From Neisseria meningitidis (GTDB taxonomy: Bacteria; Pseudomonadota; Gammaproteobacteria; Burkholderiales; Neisseriaceae), in NCBI GenBank assembly GCA_923184405.1, contig OV299793.1, forward strand, positions 135,878-199,877: a DNA stretch of 64,000 nt. Reading direction: 5' to 3'. The stretch's first letter is position 1. The number at the start of each line of letters is the position of its first letter. The position numbers and the translations under genes are program-made. The notes under the pieces are model-generated. The model was given only the letters and a program-made list of their open reading frames with translations, had not been told where the DNA came from and did no database searches. Positions 34,169 to 45,438 of the stretch are shown in pieces.

Positions 34169-35155
34169 ATGCAGAATAGCACAACCGAATTTTTGAAACC
34201 TCGTCAAATTGATGTAAATACTTTTTCTGCAACTCGTGCAAAAGTATCTATGCAGCCATTTGAACGTGGTTTCGGTCATACCTTAGGTAATGCTTTGCGC
34301 CGTATCTTACTGTCATCCATGAATGGTTTTGCTCCTACTGAAGTAGCTATTGCTAGTGTATTACACGAATATTCTACTGTTGATGGTATTCAGGAAGATG
34401 TTGTTGACATTTTGCTGAATATTAAAGGTATTGTGTTTAAACTCCATGGTCGTAGCCAAGTTCAACTTGTGTTGAAGAAATCAGGTTCAGGTGTCGTATC
34501 TGATGGTGATATTGAGTTGCCGCATGATGTAGAAATTCTGAATCCTGGTCATGTCATTTGTCATTTGGCTGATAACGGTCAAATTGAGATGGAAATTAAA
34601 GTAGAGCAAGGTCGTGGTTATCAATCTGTTTCAGGTCGTCAGGTAGTTCGTGATGAGAACCGTCAGATTGGTGCAATCCAGTTGGATGCGAGCTTTTCGC
34701 CCATCAGCCGTGTTAGCTTTGAGGTTGAACCTGCACGTGTAGAGCAGCGGACGGATCTTGATAAGTTGGTTTTGGATATCGAAACCGACGGTTCTATTGA
34801 TCCTGAGGAAGCTGTACGCAGTGCGGCACGTATTTTGATTGATCAGATGTCTATTTTTGCTGATTTGCAGGGTACGCCTGTGGAGGAGGTTGAAGAAAAA
34901 GCACCTCCTATCGACCCTGTTCTTTTGCGTCCGGTGGATGATCTGGAATTGACAGTACGTTCAGCTAATTGTTTGAAAGCTGAGGATATTTATTATATTG
35001 GCGATTTGATTCAACGCACTGAAACCGAGCTTCTTAAAACGCCGAATTTGGGACGTAAATCTTTGAATGAGATTAAGGAAGTATTGGCATCTAAAGGTTT
35101 GACACTGGGTTCTAAGTTGGAAGCATGGCCACCTGTAGGCTTGGAAAAGCCTTAA
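34169..35155 (+). CDS. rpoA: RNA polymerase alpha subunit
   Basis: Intact 328-residue alpha subunit, which dimerises to start polymerase assembly. The N-terminal domain has [19 protein letters not shown]. The C-terminal domain (about 245-315) includes [20 protein letters not shown] and [16 protein letters not shown], the DNA- and activator-contact helices. It lies between rpsD and rplQ as in most bacteria. Confidence 0.96.
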   Translation: MQNSTTEFLKPRQIDVNTFSATRAKVSMQPFERGFGHTLGNALRRILLSSMNGFAPTEVAIASVLHEYSTVDGIQEDVVDILLNIKGIVFKLHGRSQVQLVLKKSGSGVVSDGDIELPHDVEILNPGHVICHLADNGQIEMEIKVEQGRGYQSVSGRQVVRDENRQIGAIQLDASFSPISRVSFEVEPARVEQRTDLDKLVLDIETDGSIDPEEAVRSAARILIDQMSIFADLQGTPVEEVEEKAPPIDPVLLRPVDDLELTVRSANCLKAEDIYYIGDLIQRTETELLKTPNLGRKSLNEIKEVLASKGLTLGSKLEAWPPVGLEKP

Positions 35156-35178
35156 TGAAGAATTAAAGGATAATTGAT

Positions 35179-35547
35179 ATGCGTCATCGTAATGGCAATC
35201 GCAAATTAAACCGTACCAGCAGTCATCGTGCTGCAATGCTGCGTAATATGGCGAATTCATTATTGACTCACGAAGCTATTGTAACAACTCTGCCTAAGGC
35301 CAAGGAATTGCGCCGTGTAGTAGAGCCGTTGATTACATTGGGTAAAAAGCCGTCATTGGCAAACCGCCGTTTGGCATTTGACCGTACTCGCGACCGTGAT
35401 GTTGTAGTAAAACTGTTTGGCGATTTGGGTCCTCGTTTTACTGCTCGTAACGGTGGTTATGTTCAGGTGTTGAAATACGGATTCCGTAAAGGTGATAATG
35501 CACCTCTGGCACTGGTTGAATTGGTTGACAAACCGGCTGCTGAGTAA
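35179..35547 (+). CDS. rplQ: 50S ribosomal protein L17
   Basis: Intact 122-residue L17, at the base of the 50S near the tunnel exit. [20 protein letters not shown] and [15 protein letters not shown] sequence (here [19 protein letters not shown]) are diagnostic. It ends the supercluster and is followed by a strong terminator. Confidence 0.95.
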   Translation: MRHRNGNRKLNRTSSHRAAMLRNMANSLLTHEAIVTTLPKAKELRRVVEPLITLGKKPSLANRRLAFDRTRDRDVVVKLFGDLGPRFTARNGGYVQVLKYGFRKGDNAPLALVELVDKPAAE

Positions 35548-35559
35548 TTTTAGTCATAT

Positions 35560-35595
35560 AACGCCATCTGCCGAAAAGCAGGTGGCGTTATTTTT
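35560..35595 (+). terminator. Rho-independent terminator after rplQ
   Basis: AACGCCATCTGC and GCAGGTGGCGTT form a 12-bp stem (one G-T pair) with a 6-base loop and a following ATTTTTG. It ends the alpha operon. Confidence 0.88.
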
Positions 35596-35696
35596 GCAAT
35601 ATCTGATAGGTAATAGGGTATTGGCTATCATGTTTAAAATATTAATTGAATAGCTAAGGTTTGCGCGGTAAACTTACATCATTAAAAAATTCTATG

Positions 35697-36405
35697 ATGG
35701 TTTATATAATGAATGCTTTCGATATAAAGTCGACAAAGATGGACGTATTGTCTATATCTTTGCATACGTCAGACTTGTTTGATTTGGAAGATGTGCTGGT
35801 CAAATTGGGCAAGAAGTTTCAAGAGTCCGGTGTTGTTCCATTTGTGCTGGATGTTCAAGAGTTTGATTATCCCGAGTCTTTGGATCTTGCTGCATTGGTT
35901 TCGTTGTTTTCAAGGCATGGTATGCAAATTTTGGGTCTGAAGCATTCTAATGAACGTTGGGCTGCTGCGGCTATGAAGTATCATTTGCTGTTTTGTCTGT
36001 CTCATTCGGAAAATGTTAAAGAACTGGGTCAGGTTGAGGTGCAGAACACGGAGGATGGTCAGAAAGCAAGGAAAACAGTATTGATTACATCCCCTGTCCG
36101 TATAGGTCAGCAGGTTTATACCGAAGATGGCGATTTGATTGTTACGGGGGCGGTCAGCCAGGGGCGGAATTGATTGCGGATGGCAATATACATATTTATG
36201 CGCCGATGAGGGGCGTGCTTTGGAAAGTGCCAAGGGTGATACTTCTGCCCGCATATTTATCCACTCCATGCAGGCAGAACTGGTTTCTGTGGCGGGTATT
36301 TACCGTAATTTTGAACAGGATTTGCCGAACCATCTGCACAAGCAGCAGGTACAGATATTGTTGCAGGATAACCGATTGGTTATCAGTGCAATTGGCTCAG
36401 AGTAA
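35697..36405 (+). CDS. minC: Septum-site inhibitor MinC (two frameshifts)
   Basis: MinC, about 235 residues, inhibits FtsZ polymerisation away from midcell with MinD. The N-terminal domain covers MDVLSISLHTSDLFDLEDV to about residue 110; the C-terminal beta-helix has GDLIVTGAVSQG, IADGNIHIYAPMRG, DTSARIFIHSMQAELVSVAG. A G is missing near 36162 and another near 36210. Three candidate starts lie close together (ATG 35694, 35697, 35709); none has a clear ribosome binding site, so the start is uncertain. First of minCDE. Confidence 0.9.
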
Positions 36406-36432
36406 TTGTTTGATATTTAAAAAGGAAATATT

Positions 36433-37248
36433 GTGGCAAAAATTATTGTAGTAACTTCAGGTAAGGGCGGTGTCGGTAAAACGACTACCAGTGCCAGTAT
36501 TGCGACAGGTTTGGCATTACGCGGATATAAAACTGCGGTAATTGATTTTGATGTGGGTTTGCGTAACCTCGACCTCATTATGGGTTGCGAGCGTCGTGTC
36601 GTTTATGACCTGATCAATGTCATTCAGGGGGAGGCGACGCTCAACCAAGCTTTGATTAAAGATAAAAATTGTGAAAACCTGTTTATTTTGCAGGCTTCCC
36701 AGACTCGGGATAAAGACGCTTTGACACGCGAGGGCGTAGAAAAAGTGATGCAGGAGCTGTCCGGCAAGAAAATGGGCTTTGAGTATATTATTTGCGACTC
36801 TCCTGCATGTATTGAGCAGGGTGCATTGATGGCGTTGTATTTTGCTGATGAAGCCATTGTAACGACCAATCCTGAGGTTTCCAGTGTGCGTGACTCCGAC
36901 AGGATTTTGGGAATTTTGCAAAGCAAATCCCATAAGGCAGAGCAAGGCGGTTCGGTTAAAGAACATCTGTTGATTACGCGTTATTCTCCCGAACGTGTGG
37001 CAAAAGGCGAAATGCTGTCTGTACAGGATATTTGCGATATTCTGCATATTCCTTTGCTGGGTGTGATTCCTGAATCCCAAAACGTCTTGCAGGCATCCAA
37101 TTCCGGAGAACCGGTCATCCATCAGGACAGCGTGGCGGCTTCCGAGGCATATAAGGACGTTATTGCCCGTCTTTTGGGCGAGAACCGTGAAATGCGTTTC
37201 TTGGAAGCTGAGAAAAAAAGCTTCTTCAAACGTCTGTTTGGAGGATAA
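36433..37248 (+). CDS. minD: Septum-site ATPase MinD
   Basis: Intact 271-residue membrane-cycling ATPase that recruits MinC and is displaced by MinE. The deviant Walker A is [17 protein letters not shown], followed by [18 protein letters not shown] and the switch-type [11 protein letters not shown]. The C-terminal amphipathic membrane-targeting helix is [14 protein letters not shown]. Three bases separate it from minE. Confidence 0.96.
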   Translation: MAKIIVVTSGKGGVGKTTTSASIATGLALRGYKTAVIDFDVGLRNLDLIMGCERRVVYDLINVIQGEATLNQALIKDKNCENLFILQASQTRDKDALTREGVEKVMQELSGKKMGFEYIICDSPACIEQGALMALYFADEAIVTTNPEVSSVRDSDRILGILQSKSHKAEQGGSVKEHLLITRYSPERVAKGEMLSVQDICDILHIPLLGVIPESQNVLQASNSGEPVIHQDSVAASEAYKDVIARLLGENREMRFLEAEKKSFFKRLFGG

Positions 37249-37251
37249 GAT

Positions 37252-37513
37252 ATGTCATTAATCGAATTTTTATTCGGCAGAAAGCAGAAAACGGCAACCG
37301 TTGCCCGCGACCGCCTTCAAATCATCATTGCCCAGAGCGCGCCCAAGAAGGTCAGGCTCCGGATTACCTGCCGACTTTACGTAAAGAGTTGATGGAAGTC
37401 CTGTCCAAATATGTGAATGTTTCATTAGACAATATCCGTATTTCCCAGGAAAAACAGGATGGTATGGATGTGCTTGAGTTGAACATTACTTTGCCGGAAC
37501 AGAAAAGGTATAG
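37252..37513 (+). CDS. minE: MinE, topological specificity factor (frameshifted)
   Basis: MinE, about 87 residues, stimulates the MinD ATPase and drives Min oscillation. [21 protein letters not shown] is the membrane- and MinD-binding part. A G is missing near 37337 ([18 protein letters not shown]), and an A in the last codons (LPEQKKV before TAG 37511-37513). [19 protein letters not shown] is the dimerisation core. With these shifts no long open frame exists. Confidence 0.88.
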
Positions 37514-37516
37514 GAC

Positions 37517-38436
37517 ATGACCTTAACCGAATTGCGGTACATCGTCGCAGTCACCCAAGAACGTCATTTCGGCAGGGCGGCGCGGCGTTGTTTTATCAGT
37601 CAGCCCACTTTGTCTATTGCCATTAAGAAATTGGAAGAAGAGCTTGCCGTCTCTTTGTTTGACCGGAGCAGCAACGATATTATTACGACCGAGGCGGGGG
37701 AACGTATCGTTGCACAGGCGCGTAAGGTGTTGGAAGAGGCAGAGCTTATCAGGCATTTGGCAAATGAAGAACAAAACGAGCTGGAGGGTGCGTTCAAACT
37801 CGGGCTGATTTTACGGTTGCGCCGTACCTGCTGCCGAAACTGATTGTCTCGTTGCGCCGTACTGCACCGAAAATGCCTTTGATGTTGGAAGAGAATTACA
37901 CGCATACTTTGACCGAGTCGCTCAAACGCGGGGACGTTGATGCGATTATCGTTGCCGAACCGTTTCAAGAGCCGGGCATTGTTACCGAACCCTTGTATGA
38001 CGAACCGTTTTTCGTGATTGTCCCGAAAGGGCATTCATTTGAGGAACTGGATGCCGTTTCGCCCCGGATGCTGGGTGAGGAGCAGGTTTTGCTGCTGACG
38101 GAAGGCAACTGTATGCGGGATCAGGTACTCTCAAGCTGTTCCGAATTGGCGGCGAAACAACGCATACAGGGGTTGACCAATACATTGCAGAGCAGCTCGA
38201 TCAATACAATCCGCCATATGGTCGCCAGCGGTTTGGCAATCAGCGTGTTGTAAGCAACCGCACTGACCGAGAACGATCATATGCTGTTCAGCATTATTCC
38301 GTTTGAGGGTACGCCGCCAAGCCGACGGGTCGTATTGGCGTACCGCCGCAATTTTGTCCGTCCGAAGGCGTTGTCGGCGATGAAGGCGGCGATTATGCAG
38401 TCGCAGCTTCACGGGGTAAGTTTTATCCGCGACTAG
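37517..38436 (+). CDS. oxyR: LysR-type peroxide sensor OxyR (frameshift and stop)
   Basis: OxyR, about 306 residues, controls catalase and other peroxide-response genes in Neisseria. [22 protein letters not shown] starts the LysR helix-turn-helix. The redox cysteines lie nine residues apart in [13 protein letters not shown], matching C199/C208 of E. coli OxyR. One T is lost near 37810 ([14 protein letters not shown]). An in-frame TAA at 38251-38253 follows SGLAISVL, where a proline is expected. The reading then continues to HGVSFIRD and TAG 38434-38436. It starts 3 bases after minE. Confidence 0.88.
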
Positions 38437-38607
38437 GCGCAGGCATTGTTTTCAAAACGCCATTTCCTGAGCCGACAACACGGTATGCCAAGATATTGCC
38501 GTCATCATCGATTTTGAGTATAGCATCGCCACGGAAACTGCCGTCCTGAAGATATTCGACTTTTGCATCACTGTGAATGTTTTCATCAGTGCCGATACAA
38601 TGCCATG
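38423..38607 (-). pseudogene. Orphan ORF fragment cut by a Correia element
   Basis: Minus-strand codons WHCIGTDENIHSDAKVEYLQ, then a GDAILKIDDDGNILAYRVVG region, end at 38423 inside the oxyR 3' end. Upstream the frame runs straight into the Correia repeat, so any original start is lost. The W-x-C opening is reminiscent of small secreted or lipoprotein domains, but I do not recognise the family. Probably a fragment of a displaced gene. Confidence 0.4.
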
Positions 38608-38713
38608 TATAGTGGATTAACAAAAACCAGTACGGCGTTGCCTCGCCTTGCCGTACTATTTATACTGTCTGCGGCTTCGTCGCCTTGTCCTGATTTTTGT
38701 TAATCCACTATAA
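38608..38713. repeat. Correia repeat enclosed element (short form)
   Basis: A 106-bp element bounded by TATAGTGGATTAACAAAAA and its reverse complement, with the internal GTACGGCGTTGCCTCGCC and GTCTGCGGCTTCGTCGCC sequence of neisserial Correia elements. The ends keep the TA duplication. Such elements can carry promoters or be RNase III-processed. Here it lies between converging oxyR and valS. Confidence 0.92.
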
Positions 38714-38717
38714 AAGA

Positions 38718-38748
38718 GGCCGTCTGAAAAACATTTTCAGACGGCCTT
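38718..38748. terminator. Inverted uptake-sequence pair after valS
   Basis: AGGCCGTCTGAAAA and its reverse complement form a strong hairpin, followed on either strand by T-rich sequence. It ends valS on the minus strand. Confidence 0.88.
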
Positions 38749-38763
38749 GTTTATTCAATCAAA

Positions 38764-41594
38764 TCAGTCTTTCAACTTCGCCAACTGATTTTGAACTTTT
38801 GCCATTTTGTCTTCCAATTCCGCCAAATCGGCTTTGTCTTTTCCACCGGATGCGCAGGGGCTTTTTCGGTGTAGCCGGGTTTGGAGAGTTTGGCGTTGAG
38901 TTTGTCCAAGGCTTTTGCAGCTTCTCGGCTTCTTTGCTCAAACGGGCGGTTTCCGCAGCTTTGTCGATTTCGACTTTCAACATCAGGCGCGCGCCGTTGC
39001 AGACGGCGACGGGCGCGTCTTCGCTTTCGGGTAGGGCGGCGACTTGCTGTGCTTCGATCAGGCGGGTCATCATCGGCAGGTATTTGAGGTAGTCCGCCAA
39101 GTCGTCCGTGCTTTCGACAAACAGCGGGGCTTTCACATTGGGCTGGATGCCCATTTCGCCGCGCAGGTTGCGGACTGCGCCAATCAAATCCTGCAACACG
39201 GTCATTTGCTCGAATGCCGTCTGAACAATATCGCCGCCGTCGGCTTCGGGGAAGCGGGCGAGCATGATGCTGTCGGCGGTTTTCGCGTCGCACATAGGAG
39301 CGACGGTTTGCCACAATTCTTCGGTGATGAACGGGATAATCGGGTGCAGCAGGCGCAGGGCGGCTTCGAGTACGCGCAACAAGGTATGGCGTGTGGCGCG
39401 TTGGCGGCTGGCGCAGCCGGTTTGAAGCTGCACTTTGGCAAGTTCCAAATACCAGTCGCAATAGTCGTTCCACATGAAGCTGTACAGGGTTTCCGCTGCC
39501 AAATCAAAGCGGTAGGTTTCGTAGGCTTGCGTTACTTGCTCGATGGTCTGATTCAGACGGTCTACAATCCACATATCCGGGAAGGAATAGCCGCGCGGTT
39601 CAGTGGCGGTTGCGCCGTAGCCGCAGTCTTGGTTTTCGGTGTTCATCAAGACGAAGTTGGTGGCGTTCCAGATTTTGTTGCAGAAGTTGCGGTAGCCTTC
39701 GGCGCGTTTGAAGTCGAAGTTCACGCTGCGCCCCAAGCTGGCGTAGCTCGCCATGGTGAAGCGCAAAGCGTCCGCGCCCATACTCGGAATGCCTTCGGGG
39801 AAGAGTTTTCTCGAGGCTTCTTCCACTTTCGGCGCGGTTTCGGGTTTGCGCAGACCGGTGGTACGTTTCACCAGCAGTTTTTCCAAGTCGATGCCGTCGA
39901 TCAAATCCACAGGGTCAATGACGTTGCCTTCGGATTTGGACATTTTTTTGCCTTCGTGGTCGCGCACGATGCCGTGGATGTACACGTCTTTAAACGGTAC
40001 TTTGCAAGTAAAGTGGGTGGTCATCATAATCATGCGCGCCACCCAGAAGAAGATGATTTCGTAGCCAGTAACCAAGACGTTGGACGGCAGGAAAGCTTTG
40101 AGTTCGTCGGTTTCAGACGGCCAGCCGAGCGTGGAGAACGGCACGAGTGCGGAGGAGAACCATGTGTCCAATACGTCTTCTTCGCAGGTCAAGCCTGTTT
40201 TGCCGGCTTGTTTTTCGGCTTCTTCCTGATTGCGGGCAACGTAAACATTGCCTGCTTTGTCGTACCATGCAGGGATTTGATGCCCCCACCACAGTTGGCG
40301 CGAGATACACCAGTCTTGGATGTTGTTCATCCATTGGTTGTAGGTGTTGACCCAGTTTTCGGGGATAAAGCGCACCGCGCCGCTGTCGACGGCTTTTTGG
40401 CTTTGTCAGCAAGGCTTAAGCCTTTGAATTCGCTGTCAGGCTCGCCGCCGTTTGGCGTGGCGGACATGGCGACAAACCATTGGCTGGTCAGCATCGGCTC
40501 AATCACGGAACCAGCACGGTCGCCTTTCGGCGTCATCAGCGTGTGCGCTTTGATTTCGACCAAGAAACCTTGTTCCTGCAAATCGGCAACCATTTGTTTG
40601 CGCGCGACAAAGCGGTCCAAGCCTGCGTATTTTTCAGGCAGGGCAAAGCTTGGTTGCGCTTCGCCTTTGAAGTTGAACACTTCGGCGTTTGCCAATACTT
40701 TGGCTTCCAAGTCGAACACATTAACCAAGCGCGTATCGTGGCGTTTGCCGACTTCGTAGTCGTTGAAGTCGTGCGCAGGCGTGATTTTCACGCAGCAGGT
40801 GCCGAAGTCTTTTTCAACGTATTCGTCGGCAATCACGGGAATGGTGCGGCCTATCAGCGGCAGGATTAATTCTTTGCCGATTAAGTGGGTATAACGTTCA
40901 TCTTCGGGATTGACGGCAACGGCAACGTCGCCCAACAGCGTTTCGGGACGGGTGGTGGCGACGATGACGGCTTCGGCAGGATTGTCCGCCAGCGGATAGC
41001 GGATGTGCCACATAGAGCCTTGTGCTTCCACGCTTTCCACTTCCAGATCAGACACTGCGGTACCCAATACCGGATCCCAGTTCACCAAGCGTTTGCCGCG
41101 ATAAATCAAGCCCTGTTCATACAGGCGTACGAACACTTCGATTACGGTTTCGGCGCGTACATCGTCCATTGTGAAATACTCGCGCGTCCAGTCGGCAGAA
41201 CAGCCCACACGGCGCATCTGCTGCGTAATCGATGCCGCCGGAAACTTCATTCCATTACCACACTTTTTCCAAGAATTTTCGACCCAAGTCATGACGGGAC
41301 ATGCTTTGCGCGGCAAGCTGACGCTCGACAACGATTTGCGTGGCGATGCCCGCGTGGTCGGTGCCGGGAATCCAGGCGGTGTTGCAGCCTTTCATACGGT
41401 AGTAGCCGGTCAGGCCGTCCATAATGGTTTGGTTGAAGGCATGACCCATGGGCAGCGTTTTGGTTACATTGGGCGGCGGCAGTTGGATGGAAAAAGACGG
41501 TTTGGTCAAATCCATATCAGGTTGGAAATAGCCCTGCTCTTCCAGTTTTGATAATGTTTGGATTCGATTTCGGCGGGGGAGTACTGTCCAACAT
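38764..41594 (-). CDS. valS: Valyl-tRNA synthetase (several frameshifts)
   Basis: ValRS, about 945 residues, charges tRNA-Val and edits threonine. ATG at 41592-41594 (MLDS...[12 protein letters not shown]) opens it. Shifts lie near 41570-41545, 41255, 40390 and 38905-38840. [22 protein letters not shown] and [17 protein letters not shown] (KMSKS loop) are clear. The HIGH region reads [12 protein letters not shown] where NVTGTLHMGHAF is expected, replacing the first catalytic histidine. The C-terminal coiled coil ([18 protein letters not shown]) ends in KLKD. The gene is essential, so the lesions are suspected errors. Confidence 0.92.
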
Positions 41595-41644
41595 GATGGA
41601 ACTTTGTGAAATTAAGGTTATTTTTGATGTGCGGATTATAACGC

Positions 41645-41677
41645 AAAAGGCCGTCTGAATCATTTCAGACGGCCTTT
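41645..41677. terminator. Inverted uptake-sequence pair before valS
   Basis: AAAGGCCGTCTGAA and TTCAGACGGCCTTT form a perfect hairpin with a short loop. It overlaps the 3' end of the ZIP transporter gene and lies 51 bases before the valS start. Confidence 0.85.
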
Positions 41678-42494
41678 GGCATACAGGTTTTAAAATGGAA
41701 CAATACCAGGCTGACGGCAATCACCGCCATGCCCATTGTCAGGCCGTAAACGGTTTCATGGCCGTCTGAATAGCGTTTGGCAGCCTACAGCAGCTCGTCC
41801 AACGCCAAAACACCATCACACAAACTATCACGCCGAATACCGAACCAAACACGGCAGGCGACAAAAACGGCTGCAAAACCAAATACCCCAAAGCCGCCCC
41901 CAACGGCTCGGCCAAGCCGGATAGCAGACACGCCCACACCGTTTTCTTACGGCTGCGGGTGGCAAAATAAACCGACGTGGCGATGGAAATGCCCTCCGGA
42001 ATATTATGGATGGCAATCGCCAAGGCCAAAGGCATCCCGACTGCTGGATTTTCCAATGTGGCAAAAAACGTCGCCAAGCTCGGGGAAATTGTGCGCAGAA
42101 ATAGCAAACGCCGCCATCATGCCGACTAGAGCGATATGGCGGCGATTGCTTTCACGAGACGACGGGTCTTGCGCGTCTAAAGTTTCATGCGGGTTCGGCA
42201 CCAGACGGTCAATCAACGCAATGCCGCCCATCCCTGCCAAAAATGCCATGGTCGCCGCCGCAAACGCGTGGTCTTTATCATAAATTTCAGCGAACGCCTC
42301 GCTGGATTTACTGAAAATCTCCGTCAGGAAACATACACCATCGCACTGCATACAAATGCCAAACCAAATGACAACACGCGCGGATTGGGCGTTTTGGAAA
42401 ACATCACCAAGCCGCTGCCTAATACGGTAAACAAACCGGCAGCCAACGTAATGGAAAAGACAACAGCCAAATTGGACATCGAAAAATCGGGCAT
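41665..42494 (-). CDS. zupT: ZIP-family divalent metal transporter (disrupted)
   Basis: A ZupT-like importer of zinc and other divalent cations, eight spans expected. ATG 42492-42494 (MPDFSMSNLAVVFSITLAAG) starts it. AIAIHNIPEGISIA is the ZIP helix V signature and AHNFPE the helix IV metal-binding motif. A histidine-poor loop lies between the third and fourth spans. Shifts lie near 42330, 42080 and 41820, and a TAG stands in DELL-AAKRYSDGHE near 41788. The stop is taken inside the uptake sequence (HFKTCMPKAV), with some doubt about the last codons. Confidence 0.85.
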
Positions 42495-42607
42495 GGGAAA
42501 ACCTGCGCTAAAAGCTGGGACAGGTTCAGACTAACACTTTTTAATGCGTATGATAATAGTTATTATTTATTTCTCATTGATTGGATACCCGAATTTTTGA
42601 AACAAAA

Positions 42608-42637
42608 GGCCGTCTGAAAAATGATTTTCAGACGGCC
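42608..42637. terminator. Inverted uptake-sequence pair after dadA
   Basis: GGCCGTCTGAAAA and TTTTCAGACGGCC face each other over a 4-base loop, 26 bases past the dadA stop. Confidence 0.87.
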
Positions 42638-42662
42638 GTTAAATTTGAAATGTCGGTAAACC

Positions 42663-43939
42663 TTATCGCTTTCCAGCATAAGCCTGATAGCGCGACAGGC
42701 ACAAATCAGTCGCTTCGGATTACGGTGTCATTGCCGCTCACGATATCGGCAGTTAATTTTGCCGAACCCAACGACATGGTACAGCCAAAGTACCGTGGCC
42801 GGTATTCAGGAACAAGTTGTCTAAAGCGGGTGCGACCGATTAACGGCGTGCTGTCGAGCGTCATCGATCTGAGACCGCTCCAGAACAATACTTGGCACAA
42901 ATCGCCGCCTACCGGGAACAAATCGTTGACGACCAAAGCCAAGGTTTCGCGGCGTTTTTCGGGCAGTATGATTTCGTAGCCCGACAATTCTGCCATGCCG
43001 CCGACGCGGATTCTGCTGTCAAAGCGCGTGATGGCGACTTTGTAGCTTACATCAAAACAAATGGACACCTACCGCGCACGTCTGAAATGGTGACAAACAC
43101 GGGTCAAGGAATAGCCTTTCACGGGATAAATCAGCAGATCGAGGTCTAACTGCGCCAACACTGTCCTACTGAAGCGAGCCGAGCGCAAAGACAACGGCAT
43201 CTAGCTACAAACCGCACTGTTTCGGTATCAACGGCTTTGATGCGCAGCACAGATATGATAAAAACGGCTGATGGTTAGGTTGAAATGAAACTGTACGCCA
43301 TTTTCCTGCCACAATTTGTATAGGTTTTCAGTGAAGAGGTGGCAGTCGGCGGTCGCATCTGCAGGCAGGTGCAGGTCGTCAGCAATTTGGCGGTAACGCG
43401 TACCAGCGCAGGCTCAAATTCTGCACATTCTTCGGGTTTCAGACGGCGGTACGGCACGCCGTAGCGTTCCAAAACAGCAATGTCTTGTTCTGCCGCTTCG
43501 ACTTCTATGGTTTGGCGGAAAATCTGCAACGTCCCTTTTTTGCGTTCCTCAAAATTCATGCCGGTTTGCGCTTCAAAACGGCGGAACATATCACGGCTAT
43601 ATTCGAAAATCCTGACCATGAGATCACCATTGGTTTGATAGTGCACTGCCGTACAGATTTACAGCATTTGCAACAGCAATTCGATTTGATACAGGCTGCC
43701 GTCGGGGCGAAACAGCAAAAGCGGATGCCTTTTAAACAGCCATTTCAGTGCTTTGATCAGAATACCAAGTGCAGCCCAAGGCGTGGTATAGCCGTAAGAA
43801 GCTGGCCTGCATTGGCAAAACTGGTTTCCATCGCCACACACTTGGCACGGTCGATGACCGTCACTTCATGTCCAGCCTATGCCGGATACCTCGCGGAAGA
43901 CACGACGCCAGCACCTGCACCTAAAACAAGCACTTTCAT
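42663..43939 (-). CDS. dadA: D-amino acid dehydrogenase small subunit, degraded
   Basis: DadA, about 418 residues, an FAD enzyme oxidising D-alanine and other D-amino acids to keto acids at the inner membrane. [12 protein letters not shown] (dinucleotide fold) starts at 43937-43939. [61 protein letters not shown] and LFWSGLR are recognisable. Many shifts and substitutions break it (for example 43800, 43660, 43370 and 42800). It ends [11 protein letters not shown] before TAA 42663-42665. The next gene upstream is an alanine symporter, fitting a D-/L-alanine catabolic pair. Confidence 0.83.
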
Positions 43940-43984
43940 GACTCTGCAATCGACTGGTTCAAAACAGAATGAATATGCCTTGCC

Positions 43985-45438
43985 TTCTGAATATTCAGAT
44001 TCAGACGGCCTCGGATATTAATGCGACAATTCGCCGTTAGTGAAATGAGTCTGAAATCACGCGTTTCATTGACAATGACTTTCGACATCAATAAAAATGC
44101 AATGAGGTTGGACAATGCCATCAAGCAGTTGAATGAGTCCGAAGCCAGCCAAACCAAGTCAAGGCTCAACACGGTACCCAGCATAAAGGAAGAAACAGAA
44201 CCGACGCGGTACAAACCACCAAATTTCTCGCAGAAAACATACACCGCGCATTTTTAACCGTAATAGTACAAGCCTAAAATGGTTGCACTAGGACAAAGAA
44301 AATAAAACCGATGGTAACAATCCAGCCTCCGATGCAGGACAGCATTTCTTCGAATATGACACTTGTCATTGCTGCTTCGCTCGCTTCAGATTTGACAAAC
44401 TCGCCTCCCGCTCCTAGCAGTCAGTTTTATCAACACGATGCAGATAATGGAGCAAGCAATGATGATATACAAAAACGTACCACTCACAGAAACCAAGACC
44501 TGACTGGACAGTATGGTTGGTTTTCTCGGAAGCGTATGAAATAAGCGCAGAACCCATAATTACATTATTAGAAAACATCGCCTAGAGCAAATACAGTAGC
44601 GGATGAAAGTACAGATAGTGTCGCACGCCATCTGCAAGCAGAACTGAACACACTCAGAAAAAGTGAGCTTGACGGCAGGCATCAGTGCATCGGAATTAAT
44701 CGCGATAAAGGAAAGACCGCCCAACACATAAAACAACGCCATAGCAGGCACGATGAAAGAAGCGGCTTGGCGATGCCCTTAATACCACCTAAAACGACAA
44801 CGGCAGTCAGAATCGGTCCAACGTAATCGCAAGTATAGGCAGGTTCGATAACGAAAACTGGTTCGCACCGCCTGTATAAACCGAGTTGGACTGCACCGAG
44901 CTGCCGATACCAAAGAAAGCGAATGTGCCAGAACAAAGCAAAACCCAACGCCATCCATTTCCAGGTTTTTGCCCAAGCCTTTTTTCGATGTAATACATCG
45001 GGCCACCGGACATTTCGCCTCTGGAATTGTTGACGCGGTCTTCACCGCCAACACGCCTTCGCCGTATTTGGGGCGGCCATGCCGAAAAAATGGCGGTCAT
45101 CCACATCCAAAATACCGCGCCCAGGCCACAAGCTACCACCGCAGTCGCTAACGTAAACGATGTTACCAGTACCGATGATGGCGGACAGCGCGGTCATCAA
45201 CGCCGCGAAATGGGAAACATCGCGCTTCGTGGATTGCTGGCCGCTTTTTATGCTTCTTTGGCGGCACAAACGCCTGTTTCAGCGCACTAACACAACATCG
45301 TGAACTACAAACAGCACAATAAAACAGAAAGAAAAATACCGTGCCGACCAGCAGCATCAACATAACAGGTCCCCAAACCTTGCTGACGTGCTTCGTTCAA
45401 AAACGCATTGCCACAGCGGCTAAGGGAAACACGAGCAT
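43985..45438 (-). CDS. Sodium/alanine symporter (AGCS family), degraded
   Basis: An amino acid-Na+ cotransporter with about ten spans. The readable pieces, in order, are PVMLMLLVGT, STKRDVSHFAALMTALSAI, IGTGNIV, GLGAVFWMWMTA, GEMSGGPMYYIEK, GTFAFFGIGSSVQSNSVY, ILTAVVVLGGIKGIAK, PAMALFYVLGGLSFIAINSD, and TVLSLDLVWLASDSFN with SKVIVNETRDF near the end. They lie in several frames, with substitutions throughout. GTGNI and GEMSGGPMYYIEK are the family signatures. The start at ATG 45436-45438 and the end are approximate. It lies directly upstream of dadA. Confidence 0.78.

Noticed and set aside
39044..40759. 571-codon plus-strand open frame opposite valS
   Set aside because: It is the antisense shadow of valS, rich in Gly/Val/His/Phe with no recognisable domain, and the minus strand encodes clear ValRS motifs.
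43485..44021. 178-codon plus-strand frame over dadA
   Set aside because: Antisense to recognisable DadA segments.
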